64,000 bases of DNA, from NCBI GenBank assembly GCA_022009855.1, contig CP091727.1:930001-994000 (forward strand), given 5' to 3'. Shown piece after piece: positions 43,677-57,169 of the stretch. A program made the position numbers and the translations under genes. How positions within the stretch are numbered: the stretch's first letter is position 1; each line of letters starts with the position of its first letter. Below the pieces are notes generated by a model, which was not told the origin of the DNA, ran no database searches, and saw only the letters and a list, made by a program, of their open reading frames with translations. This stretch comes from Lentisphaeria bacterium. Its GTDB lineage: Bacteria > Verrucomicrobiota > Lentisphaeria > Victivallales > Victivallaceae.

Positions 43677-44866
43677 TCACTTCACCTCGATGTCCATCTC
43701 TCCGTCGGCGAGCTGTGCCCGGAGGCGGCTGCCGGCGGGGAGCTTCGAGGTGGTCACCGGACGGTTCTCCGCGGGATCGAAGAGGATCGCATAGCCGCGT
43801 TCGAGCTGGCGGCGGGGATTGAGCGCGGCGAGCGTTCCGGCGAGCTGGTCGAGCCGCGAACGGTGGCGCAGCAGCAGATTTTCCGCGCACGAAAAAGCCG
43901 GGACTCCAGTTCGTCGAGCTGCTGGCGGCGCATTTCGGCAAGGTGTTTCGGCTCGCGGAAGACGAAACTCCCGGCGGCGCGCTCGAACCGGCTCCGCAGC
44001 CGGGTGAGCGTGAGCGCAAGAACGTTCCGCAGATCCTTGTCGAGCCGCTCGAGTTTCGCGGCCATCTCTTCGCGTTTGCCGATCACCAGCTCGGCGGCGG
44101 CGGAGGGGGTCGGCACCCGGAGGTCGGCGGCGAAGTCGCAGATGGTGAAGTCGATCTCGTGACCCACCGCGCTGATCACCGGAATGGCGCTCGCGGCGAC
44201 GGCGCGGGCAAGCCGCTCCTCGTTGAAGGGCCAGAGGTCCTCCATGCTGCCCCCGCCGCGGGTGACGACGATGACGTCGGCCCCGCCGGTGCGGTTGAAG
44301 AATTCGACGCCGCGGGCGACCTGTTCGGCCGCGCCCTGCCCCTGCACCATGCAGGGGTAGATGCGGATGTTGACATTGGGGAAACGGCGGTTGATGATCT
44401 GCAGAAAGTCGCGGATCGCCGCCCCGGTGGGACTGGTCACCACACCGATCCGCTTCGGCAGCACCGGAATCGGCCGCTTGCGCTCCTGGTTGAACAGCCC
44501 CTCGGCGGCCAGGCGGCGGCGCACCTCCTCGAAGCGGCGCTGGAGGTCGCCGAGACCGGCCAGGCGCAGGCGGCGGGCGGAGAACTGATATTCGCCGCGC
44601 ACCTCATAGACGGTGAGATTGCCGAACGCCTCGATCATCGAGCCGTTGGCGACGCCGAGCTTCGCACACTGCGCCGCACCGCCGAAGAAGACGGCGCGGA
44701 GCTGGGAGTTGGTGTCCTTGAGCGTGAAGTAGGCGTGGCCGGAGCGGTGCAGAACCAGCGAACCGACCTCGCCGCGGAGCCAGAACGGCAGGAGGCTGCC
44801 TTCGACGATCTCGCGCACGGCGCGGTTGACGTCGCTGACCTCCCAGATCTGTTCCGGCGCCTCCAT
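43677..44866 (-). CDS. xseA: Exodeoxyribonuclease VII large subunit (frame break)
   Basis: About 396 residues. N-terminal OB-fold (WLRGEVGSLVLHRSGHAYFTLKD), then the nuclease core with GVVTSPTGAAIRDF, VTRGGGSMEDLW and SAVGHEIDFTICDF, followed by the long coiled coil. Adding one G near 43883 restores the C-terminus through to EMDIEVK at 43677. It degrades single-stranded DNA with XseB, which is not encoded adjacent. It starts 10 bases after lysS. Confidence 0.9.
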
Positions 44867-44875
44867 CGGAACGGA

Positions 44876-46400
44876 TTACTTCCGAAGGCGCATCTGCGGG
44901 AAGAGGATCACGTCGCGGATCGCCTCGGCGCCGGTGAGAATCATCACCAGCCGGTCGATGCCGACGCCCATGCCGCCCGCCGGAGGCATGCCGTGCTCGA
45001 GGGCGACGAGGAAATCCTCGTCGATCTTGTCCTCGATCCGGTCGCCCTCTTTTTTGCTCTTCTCGAACTGCTCGACCAGCCGGCGGCGCTGGATGATCGG
45101 ATTGTTGAGTTCGAGTAGGCGGGAGCGACCTCGACGCCGTTGATGCCGAGTTCGAAGACGTCGACATGGGTCGGATCGTCCGGGCACCCCTTTGGCCAGC
45201 GGCAGCAGCTCGACCGGAATCCGGGTCACGAAGGTCGGCTGGATCAGCGTCGGCTCGACCAGCTTTTCATAGAGTTCGTTGGTCACCTCCAGATCGGGCA
45301 TGCCGGGATGGACATCCAGACCGAGCGACTTGCCGCGCTCGATCCGCTCCTCCGGCGTGAGCTCAAACCAGTCGGCGCCGCCCTTCTCCTCGCACAGTTC
45401 GTTGTAGGTGGCGCGCCGCCAGGGGAGCGTGAGGTCGATCACCTTGCCGTTGCCGTGGTCGATCTTCAAAGTGCCGACCACCTTCATCGCGACGGTGGTG
45501 ATCAGCGATTCGATGAGCTCCATCATGGTGCGGCAGTCGCCGTAGGCCTGGTAGACCTCCATCATGGTGAACTCCGGATTGTGACGGCGGTCCATCCCCT
45601 CATTGCGGAAGTTCCGGTTGAGTTCATAGACCTTCTCGAAGCCGCCGACCAGCAGCCGCTTGAGGTAGAGTTCCGGCGCGATGCGCATGTACATGGTCGA
45701 ATTGAGCGCCTCGTAGAAGGTGGTGAAGGGGTTGGCCGAAGCGCCGCCGGCGAGCGCCTGAAGCATCGGGGTCTCCACCTCCATGAAGCCGCGGGAATCC
45801 ATGAAGTTGCGGATCTCGCGGAGAATGTCGCTGCGCATCTTGAGGATCCGGCGGCTCTCGTCGTTGCAGATGAGGTCGAGATAGCGCTGGCGGTAGCGCT
45901 GTTCGACGTCGACCAGCCCGTGGAACTTCTCCGGCAGCGGGCGGAGCGACTTCGCGAGCAGCGTGCACTCGTGGACGCGGATGGTGAGTTCCCCATCCGG
46001 GTGAGGAAGGTCGGCCCCTTGATGCCGACGATGTCGCCGATGTCGAGCTTCTTGAACAGGGCGAACGCCTCGTCGCCGATTTCGCTCTTTGCCGACGAAG
46101 AGCTGGATTTTGCCGGAACTGTCGCGGAGGTCGGCGAAGATCGACTTGCCCATGCCGCGGCGGGCGGTCAGCCTTCCGGCGACGACGACTTCGGGGCCGT
46201 ATTCCCCTTCCGCCGGGGCGACGAATTCGGCGCGCACCTTTGCGAGCGGAACGGTATCGGGGAAGGCGTGACCGTAGGGATCGATTCCGGCGGCTTCGAG
46301 CTCCCCGGACCTTCGCCAGCCGCTGGGCGAAAAGGGTGTTGACCTGCTGTTCCTCGGATTCGGCGCCGGTTTCGGCGGCGTTGCGGACTTCTTCACTCAT
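44876..46400 (-). CDS. lysS: Lysyl-tRNA synthetase, class II (five frame breaks)
   Basis: About 508 residues. N-terminal OB-fold anticodon domain (GRLTARRGMGKSIFADLRD), then class II motif 2 (RNEGMDRRHNPEFT) and motif 3 (GMGVGIDRLVM). Breaks: extra G at 46303-46306, extra A at 46088-46090, missing G at 45991-45994, extra G at 45187-45190 and a missing base near 45113. The repaired sequence is continuous and normal. As this is an essential enzyme, the breaks argue for sequence error rather than decay. Confidence 0.9.
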
Positions 46401-46455
46401 TTGCTGTATTCACTCCTGATTTCCGGATGATTTTCGATAAAAAACGCACAAAATT

Positions 46456-46513
46456 AATGTATCACCATTCGGACAATCTTGCAATTAAAAAAATGAAACT
46501 ATTGTAATTGCAA
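46456..46513 (-). promoter_or_regulatory. lysS promoter with inverted repeat
   Basis: On the minus strand TTGCAA (46479-46484), 17-base spacer, TACATT (46456-46461). A perfect 9-base inverted repeat, TTGCAATTA (46479-46487) and TAATTGCAA (46505-46513), includes the -35. It may be an operator or an attenuator-like stem. The rest of the lysS/hppA gap (46401-46665) shows no gene. Confidence 0.6.
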
Positions 46514-46665
46514 TTTGGGTTTCCGTCTGAAAAATGGAAAAGTGCAGAATTTTCACCGTTTTTTCCATACCGCGGATCGATTTGACGGAGTATTTTTAAA
46601 CGGGAATTGTGGCCGGCACTCCGGCCGAATTCAGATATATCATCAACTCTAACCGGGGAGCTCAA

Positions 46666-49103
<2,438 letters not shown>

Positions 49104-49125
49104 GGCGGAGAACTTCTCCGCGGAA

Positions 49126-49170
49126 ACGGTCCGCGGCCCGGCCGGGCTGCGGGCCGTTTTCCGTTTTCCC
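49126..49170 (+). terminator. hppA terminator
   Basis: GC-rich stem (CGGTCCGCGGCCCGG with CCGGGCTGCGGGCCG) followed by TTTTCCGTTTT, 23 bases after the hppA stop. Confidence 0.75.
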
Positions 49171-49259
49171 GGTTTGGAATTCGCTTTTTTCCCGCCGGGA
49201 GGATATATTAATGAAAATTTTGATTTGACACGTTTCACATACTCTTCCGGGAGGTACCG

Positions 49260-51213
49260 ATGAATACGGAAAATTTCTACGTGACGACACCGATCTACTA
49301 CGTCAACGACAAACCTCACATCGGCCACGCCTACACGACGATTCTCGCCGACGTGCTGGCGCGCTACCACCGCTCCCTCGGCGAGGACACCTTCTTCCTC
49401 ACCGGCACCGACGAGCACGGTCAGAAGGTGCAGAAAGCCGCCGAGAAGCGGCACATGGATCCGAAACAGCACTGTGACGAGACCGTGGTCCGCTTTCAGG
49501 AGCTGTGGCGCAAGCTGGGGATCACCAACGACCGCTTCATCCGCACCACCGAGGAGTATCACAAGAAGGTGGTGCGGGAGATCCTCCAGGAGCTCTACGA
49601 CCGTGGAGAAATCTACAAGGCGGAATACACCGGCTGGTACTGCGTCGGCGACGAGCGGTTCTTCACCGAGAAGGATCTGGTCGACGGGAAGTGTCCGGAG
49701 TGCGGCCGCGAAGTGAGCGCGATCAAGGAGTCGAACTACTTCTTCCGCATGAGCAACTATCAGGAGTGGCTGATCGACTACATCCAGACCCATCCGGATT
49801 TCATCCAGCCGTCGTTCCGGGCGAACGAGACGCTGGGCTTCCTCCGGAAGAAGCTCTCCGACCTCTGCATCAGCCGACCGAAATCGCGCCTGTCGTGGGG
49901 CATCGAACTGCCGTTCGACCCCGATTATGTCTGCTACGTCTGGTTCGACGCGCTCATCAACTACATCTCCGGGTGGGATTCCACCGAAATCCGGAGGAGT
50001 TCGAGCACTGGTGGCCGGCGAGCTACCACCTGATCGGCAAGGACATTCTCACCACCCACAGCGTCTACTGGCCGACGATGCTCAAGGCGATCGGGCTGCC
50101 GATGCCGCGGACCATCTTCGCCCACGGCTGGTGGCTGACCGGCAACACCAAAATGAGCAAGTCGCTCGGCAACGTGGTCAATCCGATGGATATGGTCGAG
50201 CGCTACGGTGTGGACGCCTTCCGCTACTTCCTGCTCTCGGAGATGTCGCCGGGCAATGACGCGAATTTCACCGAGGAGGCGTTCGTCGCCCGCTACAACA
50301 GCGATCTTGCCAACGACCTCGGCAACCTGCTCTCGCGGGTGCTGAAGATGACGCTCCGCTCCGGCGGAGTGATCCAGCCGCCCGCCGAACTCACCGCCGA
50401 CGAAACTGAACTCAATGCGAAGGTCGACAAGGCGGTTGCGGCGATGGAGAGCTGCCTGCTGGCGATGAAGTTCGACCAGGGGCTGGCGGCGGTGATGAAC
50501 GCGGTCCGGGCGGGCAACCGCTATATGGAGAAGACCGCTCCGTGGAGCCTCGCGAAGAAGGGCGAAATCGCCCGGCTCAACACGGTGCTCTACACCGCGG
50601 CCGACGCGCTCCGCCGGGTCGCGGTGCTGCTCGCGCCGGTGATGCCGTCGAAGATGGCCGATCTCGGCGCCGCGCTCGGATACGATCGGCGCGACTTCGC
50701 GGCGCTGAAGATCTCCGACCTGAAGACGAAGAAGAGCGACCTCGCCGGACGGGCCGTGCAGGACTGTGCCGCGCTCTTCCCGCGGATCCAGTTCGAGGCG
50801 GCGAAGGAGGCCGAAGCGAAACCGGCGAAGCAGGAAAAGGCGGCGAAACCGGCGAAGGCGGCAAAGAGGTCGCGCCGGTCGGCGTGGCGGAGCTGATCGA
50901 CATCGCCGATTTCGCAAAAGTTCAGCTCCGCACGGCGAAGGTGATCGAGGCGAGCCGGGTGGAGGGGGCGGACCGGCTGCTCCGGCTCCGGATCGAATCC
51001 GGCGGCGAGGAGCGGCAGATCGTCTCCGGCATCGCCCGGTGGTACACCCCGGAATCGCTGGCGGGGAAGAGCATCGTGATTGTCGCCAACCTCCGTCCGG
51101 CGAAGATCCGCGGCATCGAGTCCGCCGGAATGCTGCTCGCGGCGAAGGAGGGCGACACCCTCCGGCTGGTGACGACCGACGGCGAAATCGCCTCCGGCGC
51201 GGAAGTGGGGTAA
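49260..51213 (+). CDS. metG: Methionyl-tRNA synthetase with C-terminal tRNA-binding domain (frame breaks)
   Basis: About 651 residues. Class I motifs HIGH (20-23) and KMSKS, one CPEC zinc pair in the connective peptide, and after an Ala/Lys/Glu-rich linker a Trbp111/EMAP-like domain (DFAKVQLRTAKVIEA ... GIESAGMLLAAKEG). Breaks: one A missing at 49987-49989, one G missing near 50866. ATG 49260 follows GGGAGGT. Charges tRNA-Met; the tail domain serves dimerisation and tRNA binding. Confidence 0.93.
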
Positions 51214-51242
51214 TTCCCGCTTTCGATTGCGGAAACCGAAGA

Positions 51243-51270
51243 TCCCCGGGCAGCCGGGGACTCTTTTTTT
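51243..51270 (+). terminator. metG terminator
   Basis: TCCCCGG and CCGGGGA form a 7-bp stem with a short loop, followed by C-T-C-T7. It lies between the convergent metG and glycosyltransferase genes. Confidence 0.8.
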
Positions 51271-52459
51271 CAGCGGGAAACCCGGTCGAGAAGTTCGCGG
51301 TATTCCCGTTCGAGGATATCGACCATCGTCTCCCCAGCGGAACTTCTCAAGCACCAGCTTCCTGCCGTTTTCGCCCATTGTCCGGGCACGTTCCGGATCG
51401 AGCCAGAGCCTGCGGGTCGCTTCGGCCACCTCCTCCACCGATTGGGGAGCGACACAGTAGCCGGTCTCGCCGTCGATCACCACCTCCGGCGTACCGTCGA
51501 GCCGGAATCCGACCGCCGGAATTCCGGTCGCCAGCGCCTGCACCACCGAGCGGGGCAGTCCCTCATGAAGCGAGAGGTGCCAGAGCAGATCGGCGAGCGC
51601 GAGATAGCGGTGGACCTGATCGGGCGCGACCAGTCCGGCGAAGTGGAAGTGCCCGGTAAGCCCCAGCGCGGCGATTTCGGCGTCGAGTTGCTCCCGCATC
51701 GGGCCGTCGCCGACGATCAGCAGATGGGTGTCGGGGAACTCCGCGATCACCTTCGCCGCCGCCGGGATGACATACTCATACCCCTTCTGGTTGAAGAGCC
51801 GGGCGACGGTGACGATCACCCAGCGCCTCCGGCGGGATGCCGAGCGATTCACGCAGCGCCGGTTCCGGCTCTGCTCCGGCGAAGAGTGCGGTATCCATAC
51901 CGGAATAGACCACACGGTAATGGTCGCGCGGCGCGATGCCCGCTTCGACGCACTGATCGATCATCGCCTGTGCGACGGCGAAGATGCGGTCGCAGCGGCG
52001 GGCGGCCAGCCGTTCAGCGAATTGGTAGAGCCGGTTCTTCCACGCCTTCTCGTAGGGGTGGAACGCCTGCCCGTGGACGGTGTGGACCACCACCGGCACT
52101 CCGGCGGCGCGGGCGGCCAGACGCCCGATGATCCCGGCCTTGGAGCTGTGGGTGTGGACCACGTCGAACCGACGGTTCCGGAAGAAACGTTTGAGCGCGA
52201 AGTACGCCTTGATGTCGTTGACCGGGTCGATATTGCGCACCAGCGAAGGAATTTCGACGGTTTCGAACTCCGGGCAGTCGACATGGGCGAGCAATTTACC
52301 CTCCCGCCCGGGTGAGGGCCCGGTCAGCAGGACCGCCTCGTGACCGTGGCGAAGGTGGCCGATCACCGAGTAGAGGGTGTTTTCCTGTGCGCCGCCGACG
52401 ATCATCCGGGTGATGACGTGGCAGATCTTCAACTTTTTCTCACGGTTCTCCGAGCACAT
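51270..52459 (-). CDS. GT4-family glycosyltransferase (frame breaks)
   Basis: About 397 residues, GT-B fold. N-terminal KICHVITRMIVGGAQENT, acceptor-side HTHSSKAGIIGRLAA and HTVHGQAFHPYE, then donor-side VARLFNQKGYEY and the E-x7-E region in LHEGLPRSVVQAL. Breaks repaired by adding one G at 51819-51821 and at 51332-51335. Start: ATG 52459 in frame; alternatively GTG overlapping the preceding stop with one extra A, giving a KKLKICHV beginning. Probably builds surface polysaccharide. Confidence 0.85.
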
Positions 52460-52631
52460 GTTCGCGCATCTCCAGCACGCTGCCGTATGGAATCTGAAAC
52501 CGCTCCTCCGGGCGGCCCGGGCGGCGCAGCGTGAACCGCCACCCGGAATCGGCCGCATCGATCAGCAGCCGGAATAACAATTTAGACCCGGGATTCGAAT
52601 ATGCAACCTCCCAATGCGTTTTTTTCGTCAA
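52440..52631 (-). CDS. Small hypothetical protein
   Basis: Up to 63 residues, possibly starting later (near 52580) at a TTG. The conserved-looking part is LLIDAADSGWRFTLRRPG and PYGSVLEMREHVLGEP. It overlaps the end of comEC and the start of the glycosyltransferase, filling what would otherwise be a gap in the operon. No family recognised. Confidence 0.4.
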   Translation of the reverse strand: MTKKTHWEVAYSNPGSKLLFRLLIDAADSGWRFTLRRPGRPEERFQIPYGSVLEMREHVLGEP

Positions 52632-54643
52632 GAATCCGGCAGAAACCGGGGTCGCGCCCCTGATGGGCGGTCACCGGAACCCCGGCGGCGCGCAGTTCGA
52701 GCAGCTCCTCCATCCGCCAGCCGTAGGAATCCGGCTCCGGCAGAGCGATCCGGTTGACCGGGAGGGCGCGGAGCAGGGCGGGCACTCCCCGCGCCGCTCC
52801 GGTCCGGGGACGGGAGAGGTAGAGAGTCTCCACCGCGACAATGCCGCTCTTCCGGAAGAATCCGGCGACCGCTTCCGCGGCATCCCCGCCGGGCATATTG
52901 ACCGCGATACCGATGCCGCGGGCGGGTTCGGCGACCGCGACCACCGGCAGCGGGGAGCGTCCGCCGGCGCCGACCATCAGGGCGGGCGGCCGGAATCCGG
53001 CGCGGATCACCCACCCGACCAGCAGCAGCGCGGCGAGAAACGCGGAAGAGACGGCAATCCGCCTCTTCCGCACCCCGGCGGCGACGAGCAGCGCCCCGGT
53101 GAAGAGAACGGCCTCCCAGCCGGAGGGACGGACCGCCGACATCCGTCCGAAGCATTCCGAAACGGTTCCGGCAATCGCATCCATCAGCGAGAATCCGGCG
53201 GTGAGCAGCCAGGCGCCCAGCCGGTCGAGCACCGGGAACAGCAGTCCGAACGAAAGTTTGAACGCGAGCACCGGGAAGAGCGCGCCAACCAGCGGCGAGA
53301 GCAGCAGATTGGCCGGCACCGAACCGGGCAGCAGCAGCCCCTGCGAATGGAGCGAAATCCCCGCTCCGGCGAGGAAGGCGGCGACACATCCGCCGACGGT
53401 AAAGAGCAGTGCGGTTCCCCGCCGAAGCGACCGTTCGAAACGGAACGCGGCACGGCCGGAGGGCATGTACCGCAGCGGTTCGCGGAAGAGTTCGTTCCAC
53501 TCCCGGAACCGTTCCGCGAGAAGAATCAGCATGGCGGTGATGACGAACGAGTACTGGAATCCCAGATCGAGCACCAGCATCGGCGAAACGAGCACCATCG
53601 CCGCCGCCGCGAGAAAAAGGGTGTTGAGCGCCGGGGTAGAGCAGCGCCATCCGCAGAACACACCACAGTCCGATCATGCAGAAGGCGCGGATCGCGGGCG
53701 GATTGGCGCCGGTGGTCAGCACGTAACCGCCGACCAGCAGCAGCAGAGAGAGCATCCGTGGCCGCATCGGCAGCGACCGCAACAGCCAGAGCAATACCCC
53801 GGCCAGCACGGCGACATGCATGCCGCTCACCGAAAAGAGATGGATCGTGCCGGAACGGATGAACCGTTCGCGGGTGGAGCCGTCGATGCCGCCGGTGGCG
53901 CCGAAGAAGAGCGCCGCCGCGTAACAGCGGACCCGGTCGGAGGTGACGCCCCGCAGCGACCGCTCCAGCAGAAAGTCGCGGATGCGGCAGAGCTGTCCGA
54001 CGATTCCCGGCTCCTCCCGGTCCACCTGGAACCAGTCGATTCGGAAGAGCCGTTCCGCACCGCGGGCGGCGAGAAATCCGGCGAAGGAGAGTCCGTTCCG
54101 GACCGGCCGCAGCTCTCCGTCTTCCCAGCGGTAGACGGAGTCCGACGGAAGCTCCAGCGTGCCGGAACCGGTGATCACCGCGCCGCAGGGGAGGCACCGG
54201 CAGAGCCGGGTCGGGGAAGCGCAGATAGAGCGTTCCGGAAGCGGGCCGGAACTCCCTCTCCCCCAGCAGCCGGAGCGCGCGCAGCCCGCCCGGACCAGCC
54301 CGGGAGCGGGAATTGCCCGGACCGATGTGATTCTCCCGTCGGAGAGGCGGCAGACCACCTCCGCCCGGAGATTCCGCTCCGGCAGCGAACGAAGCACGTC
54401 ATCGCTCCGCCAGTTCTCATGGCAGAACCAGCTCGCCGCGCCGAGCAGCACACCGAGCGCACCCGGCAGCGCCGGTCGGGGACGAAACAGCAGAAAAGCG
54501 AGCAACGCGCCGACAGGAACCGCGATGAGCACAGCAACTCCGCCGCCCGTCGCGCCGGAAGCCGCGCCGCACACCACGCCCAGCGCAAGTGCCGTCTCCG
54601 CCCGGACCGGGAACCGCGGAAAGGCCAGCCGCCGCAGTTTCAC
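52582..54643 (-). CDS. comEC: ComEC/Rec2 family DNA-uptake channel with degenerate lactamase domain (frame breaks)
   Basis: About 687 residues. N-terminal helices and DUF4131 region, central competence domain with FSVSGMHVAVLAG and many membrane helices. The last ~120 residues correspond to the metallo-beta-lactamase-like part, but where H-x-D-x-D-H is expected the sequence reads LYLSRPRTGAARGVPALL. Breaks: extra C at 53633-53636, missing base near 54285-54290 and extra C at 54208-54210. The channel carries single-stranded DNA across the inner membrane in transformation. Confidence 0.85.
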
Positions 54644-54649
54644 GCCCCC

Positions 54650-55030
54650 TCACTTCGAACTCTTGAATGGATTCCCGCCGAAGACCCAGGCCTCGTTCTT
54701 CTCTTCCCCCTCCCGGGCCCGGCGGCGAAAAGCCTCCTCTTCGGCACTGGGAGCGGTGTTGCCGGAGAGAGAATTCTCCAGAACGCGCCGCTCCTCCTCG
54801 GTGAGGTCGAATCCGGCGGCGACCGGAGTCGGCTTGCTGCGTCGGATGCGGAGCAGGTCCTCCACCGGGTCGCGAAACTCTTTCTTCTGCCCCTCCCCGA
54901 CGGCAGCCTGCCGCGCGGCGGCGCGGTTCCGACGGGCAGCGGTCTCCTCCGGCGTCTCGTCGAAGAGCGCGCGGAAGGTGGAGCAGCCGCAGAGGAAAAC
55001 GAGCAGAAGCAGGGCAATCAACGCTTTCAT
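54650..55030 (-). CDS. Lipoprotein of unknown function
   Basis: 126 residues. Signal peptide with lipobox ending LCGC (modified Cys about residue 16), then a charged, helix-prone body rich in Glu and Arg (ETPEETAARRNRAAARQ, LTEEERRVLENSL). It lies 6 bases before comEC and 37 after the lactonase gene, all on one strand. Frame intact. No family recognised; likely attached to the outer membrane. Confidence 0.75.
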   Translation of the reverse strand: MKALIALLLLVFLCGCSTFRALFDETPEETAARRNRAAARQAAVGEGQKKEFRDPVEDLLRIRRSKPTPVAAGFDLTEEERRVLENSLSGNTAPSAEEEAFRRRAREGEEKNEAWVFGGNPFKSSK

Positions 55031-55067
55031 GGCACCATCCTCCCGGAGTTCGGCGTGTCCGGCCCGG

Positions 55068-56098
55068 TCAGCGCCACATCACGCAGAGCGGCCGCAGCAG
55101 CTTGTAGATGAGCCCGTTCGGCGTGAGTCCGCCTTCGCCGTCGTAGTCGAAGAAAACCAGCACGTCGGAGAACTCGTTGGCGGCGGCGAACATCTTCCCG
55201 CCGGGCAGGAAGTTGATGTCGCGCGGACTGCTCCCGCCCGAAAGGACGAGCGAGGTGCGTTCCATGCCGCCTTTTCCGTCCAGCCGGAAGACCGCGATCG
55301 AATCGAAGCCGCGGTTCGAGGCGAAGAGGTAGCGTTCATCCGCCGAAAGCCGGACCGCCGCCGCCTTGGTCGCCACGTTGACCAGCGCCGGGAGGGTCGA
55401 GCGCGTTTCGATCGCCTCGAACCGGCCGTCGGCGTACCGGCAGGAGATCACCGTGTTGCCGAGCTCGTTCAGCAAATAGGCGATCTTCCCGGAGCGGTCG
55501 AAGACCAGATGGCGCGGACCGGAACCGGACGGACGGACCGGACTGGTGATCACACCCGCCGCATTCAGCCCCTTCACCGGATCGATCGGATAGGCCTTGA
55601 TGGCGTCGATTCCGAGGTCGATCACACAGAGGTAGCGGCCGTCGGGCGAAAGTCCGGTGAAGTGCGGATGCGCGCACTCCTGGCGGGCGACGTTCGGACC
55701 TTTGCCTTCGTGCTGAATGAGCTGGGTGCGTTCGACGATCCGGCCGTTGTCAAGTTTGAACTCCGCGAAGGTGCCGGTGCTGTAGTTGGCGGCGTAGAGG
55801 AACGTTCCGGAGGGATCGGTGATGACGTAGCAGGTACTGCGCCCGCCCGCGGCGCAGGTGTTGATCGGCGCAAGCGACCCGTCGGAGGCAATCCGGAAGG
55901 AGGCGACTCCGCCCTCACCCTCCACCGAGCAGGTGGTGTACATGTATTTGCCGTCCGGCGAGAAGGCGATGTAGTTCGCGTTGGGGACCGGTGTGAACCC
56001 GACCTGCTCCGGCGCGGCGGATTCGCGCATTTCATAACGGTAGATACCGCCGTCGGGCTGTTCCGACATCGCGGCGACGTAAAAACGGCTCCGGACAT
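55068..56098 (-). CDS. Lactonase-family seven-bladed beta-propeller (6-phosphogluconolactonase-like, frame break at start)
   Basis: About 344 residues. Repeated blade motifs FSPDGKYMY, LSPDGRYLCV, GSGPRHLVF and LSADERYLFASNRG are typical of the YbhE/lactonase family. Some members hydrolyse 6-phosphogluconolactone in the pentose phosphate pathway. ATG 56098 has a perfect AAGGAG upstream, and one extra G near 56091 joins it to the main frame (SGxRFYVAAMSEQ). The other start options lack a ribosome binding site. Confidence 0.85.
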
Positions 56099-56284
56099 GA
56101 TTCTCTCCTTGCAACAGAATGAATTTGGTTGGTTCGATATAATAGTATAACACCGTTCCGGCGCTTTTTCCCGCATCCGGATGGAAAAATATGGAATTTT
56201 TCCGTCGACCGGCTCCCACCCCTTGAAAAAAACCGCCCGGCGCGACATCTTATATTCCGTAAAAAAACACGGAGGCGAACTCTT

Positions 56285-57014
56285 ATGAATCTCCTGCTGC
56301 TGGAGGAGTCCGATTTCATCGCGCCGGACCGGGTGCGCATCACCGGCCGCCGCCACAGACAATTGTACGAGGTAATTCACGCCGAACCGGGAAAACGGTG
56401 CAAGGCGGGGCTGCTCAACGGCTTGATCGGCACCGCGGAACTGGTCTCCATCACGCCGGAGGCGGCCGAACTCATCCCTTCGCTCGACCGGGAGCCGCCG
56501 CCACCGCTGCCGGTGACGCTGGCGGTCGCCCTGCCGCGCCCCCCCACCTTCGTCAAGGTGCTCCACTGCGCCGCGACCATGGGGGTGAAGCGCTTCTATT
56601 TTTCTCACCACCCGCAAGGCGGAGAAGAGCTACTGGAGCAGTCCGGCGATCACGCCGCCGGAGGTGGAGGAGACGCTCAAACTCGCCCTGGAGCAGTGCG
56701 GCGACACCGCCATGCCGCAGGTGGAGTTCCGGCGGAATTTCCGACGCTTCGTGCAGGAGGAGCTGCCGCTTCTGGCGGCGGACTCCGACCTCTTCATCGG
56801 CCACCCCGCCGCAGAACGCCCGCTGCCGACCCGGCTGGAACGCCCGGCGACACTGCTGATCGGCCCGGAGGGCGGATTCACCGACGATGAAGTGGAGCTC
56901 TTCACCGGATGCGGCGCAATGCCGGTCACTCTCGGGCGGCGGACGCTCCGTACCGAATTCGCAGTGCCCGCGTTGCTGGCGAAGCTGACGGCGGAAAATG
57001 AAGAATTTCTCTGA
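56285..57014 (+). CDS. rsmE: 16S rRNA m3U1498 methyltransferase (frame break)
   Basis: About 243 residues of the RsmE/SPOUT family: N-terminal PUA-like part (HRQLYEVIHAEPGKRC), then LPRPPTFVKVLHCAATMGVKRFYF, and the knotted SAM site LLIGPEGGFTDDE with LGRRTLRTEFAV. Removing one base near 56607 restores SHTRKAEKSYW, a family motif. GGAGG precedes ATG 56285. Divergent from the lactonase. Confidence 0.88.
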
Positions 57015-57106
57015 TTCTTTCCGGCAGGCGATAAGAAATCTCCTTCGAAATCCGTTCTTACTTAATGAAAGGCGGGGAAAAAATTTGTTTTTTTGGCCGC
57101 ACCGGG

Positions 57107-57135
57107 TTGAAAAAAACAGAGCCTGACAATACATT
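57107..57135 (+). promoter_or_regulatory. Promoter of the GspE-like/CvpA operon
   Basis: TTGAAA (57107-57112), 17-base spacer, TACATT (57130-57135), 35 bases upstream of the GTG start. Confidence 0.6.
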
Positions 57136-57169
57136 TACCGGTGAAGGGAATCATTGAGGGAAAACACGC

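Noticed and set aside
49200..49240. TATATT and TTGACA upstream of metG as a promoter
   Set aside because: The two elements are in the wrong order and neither has a partner at proper spacing.
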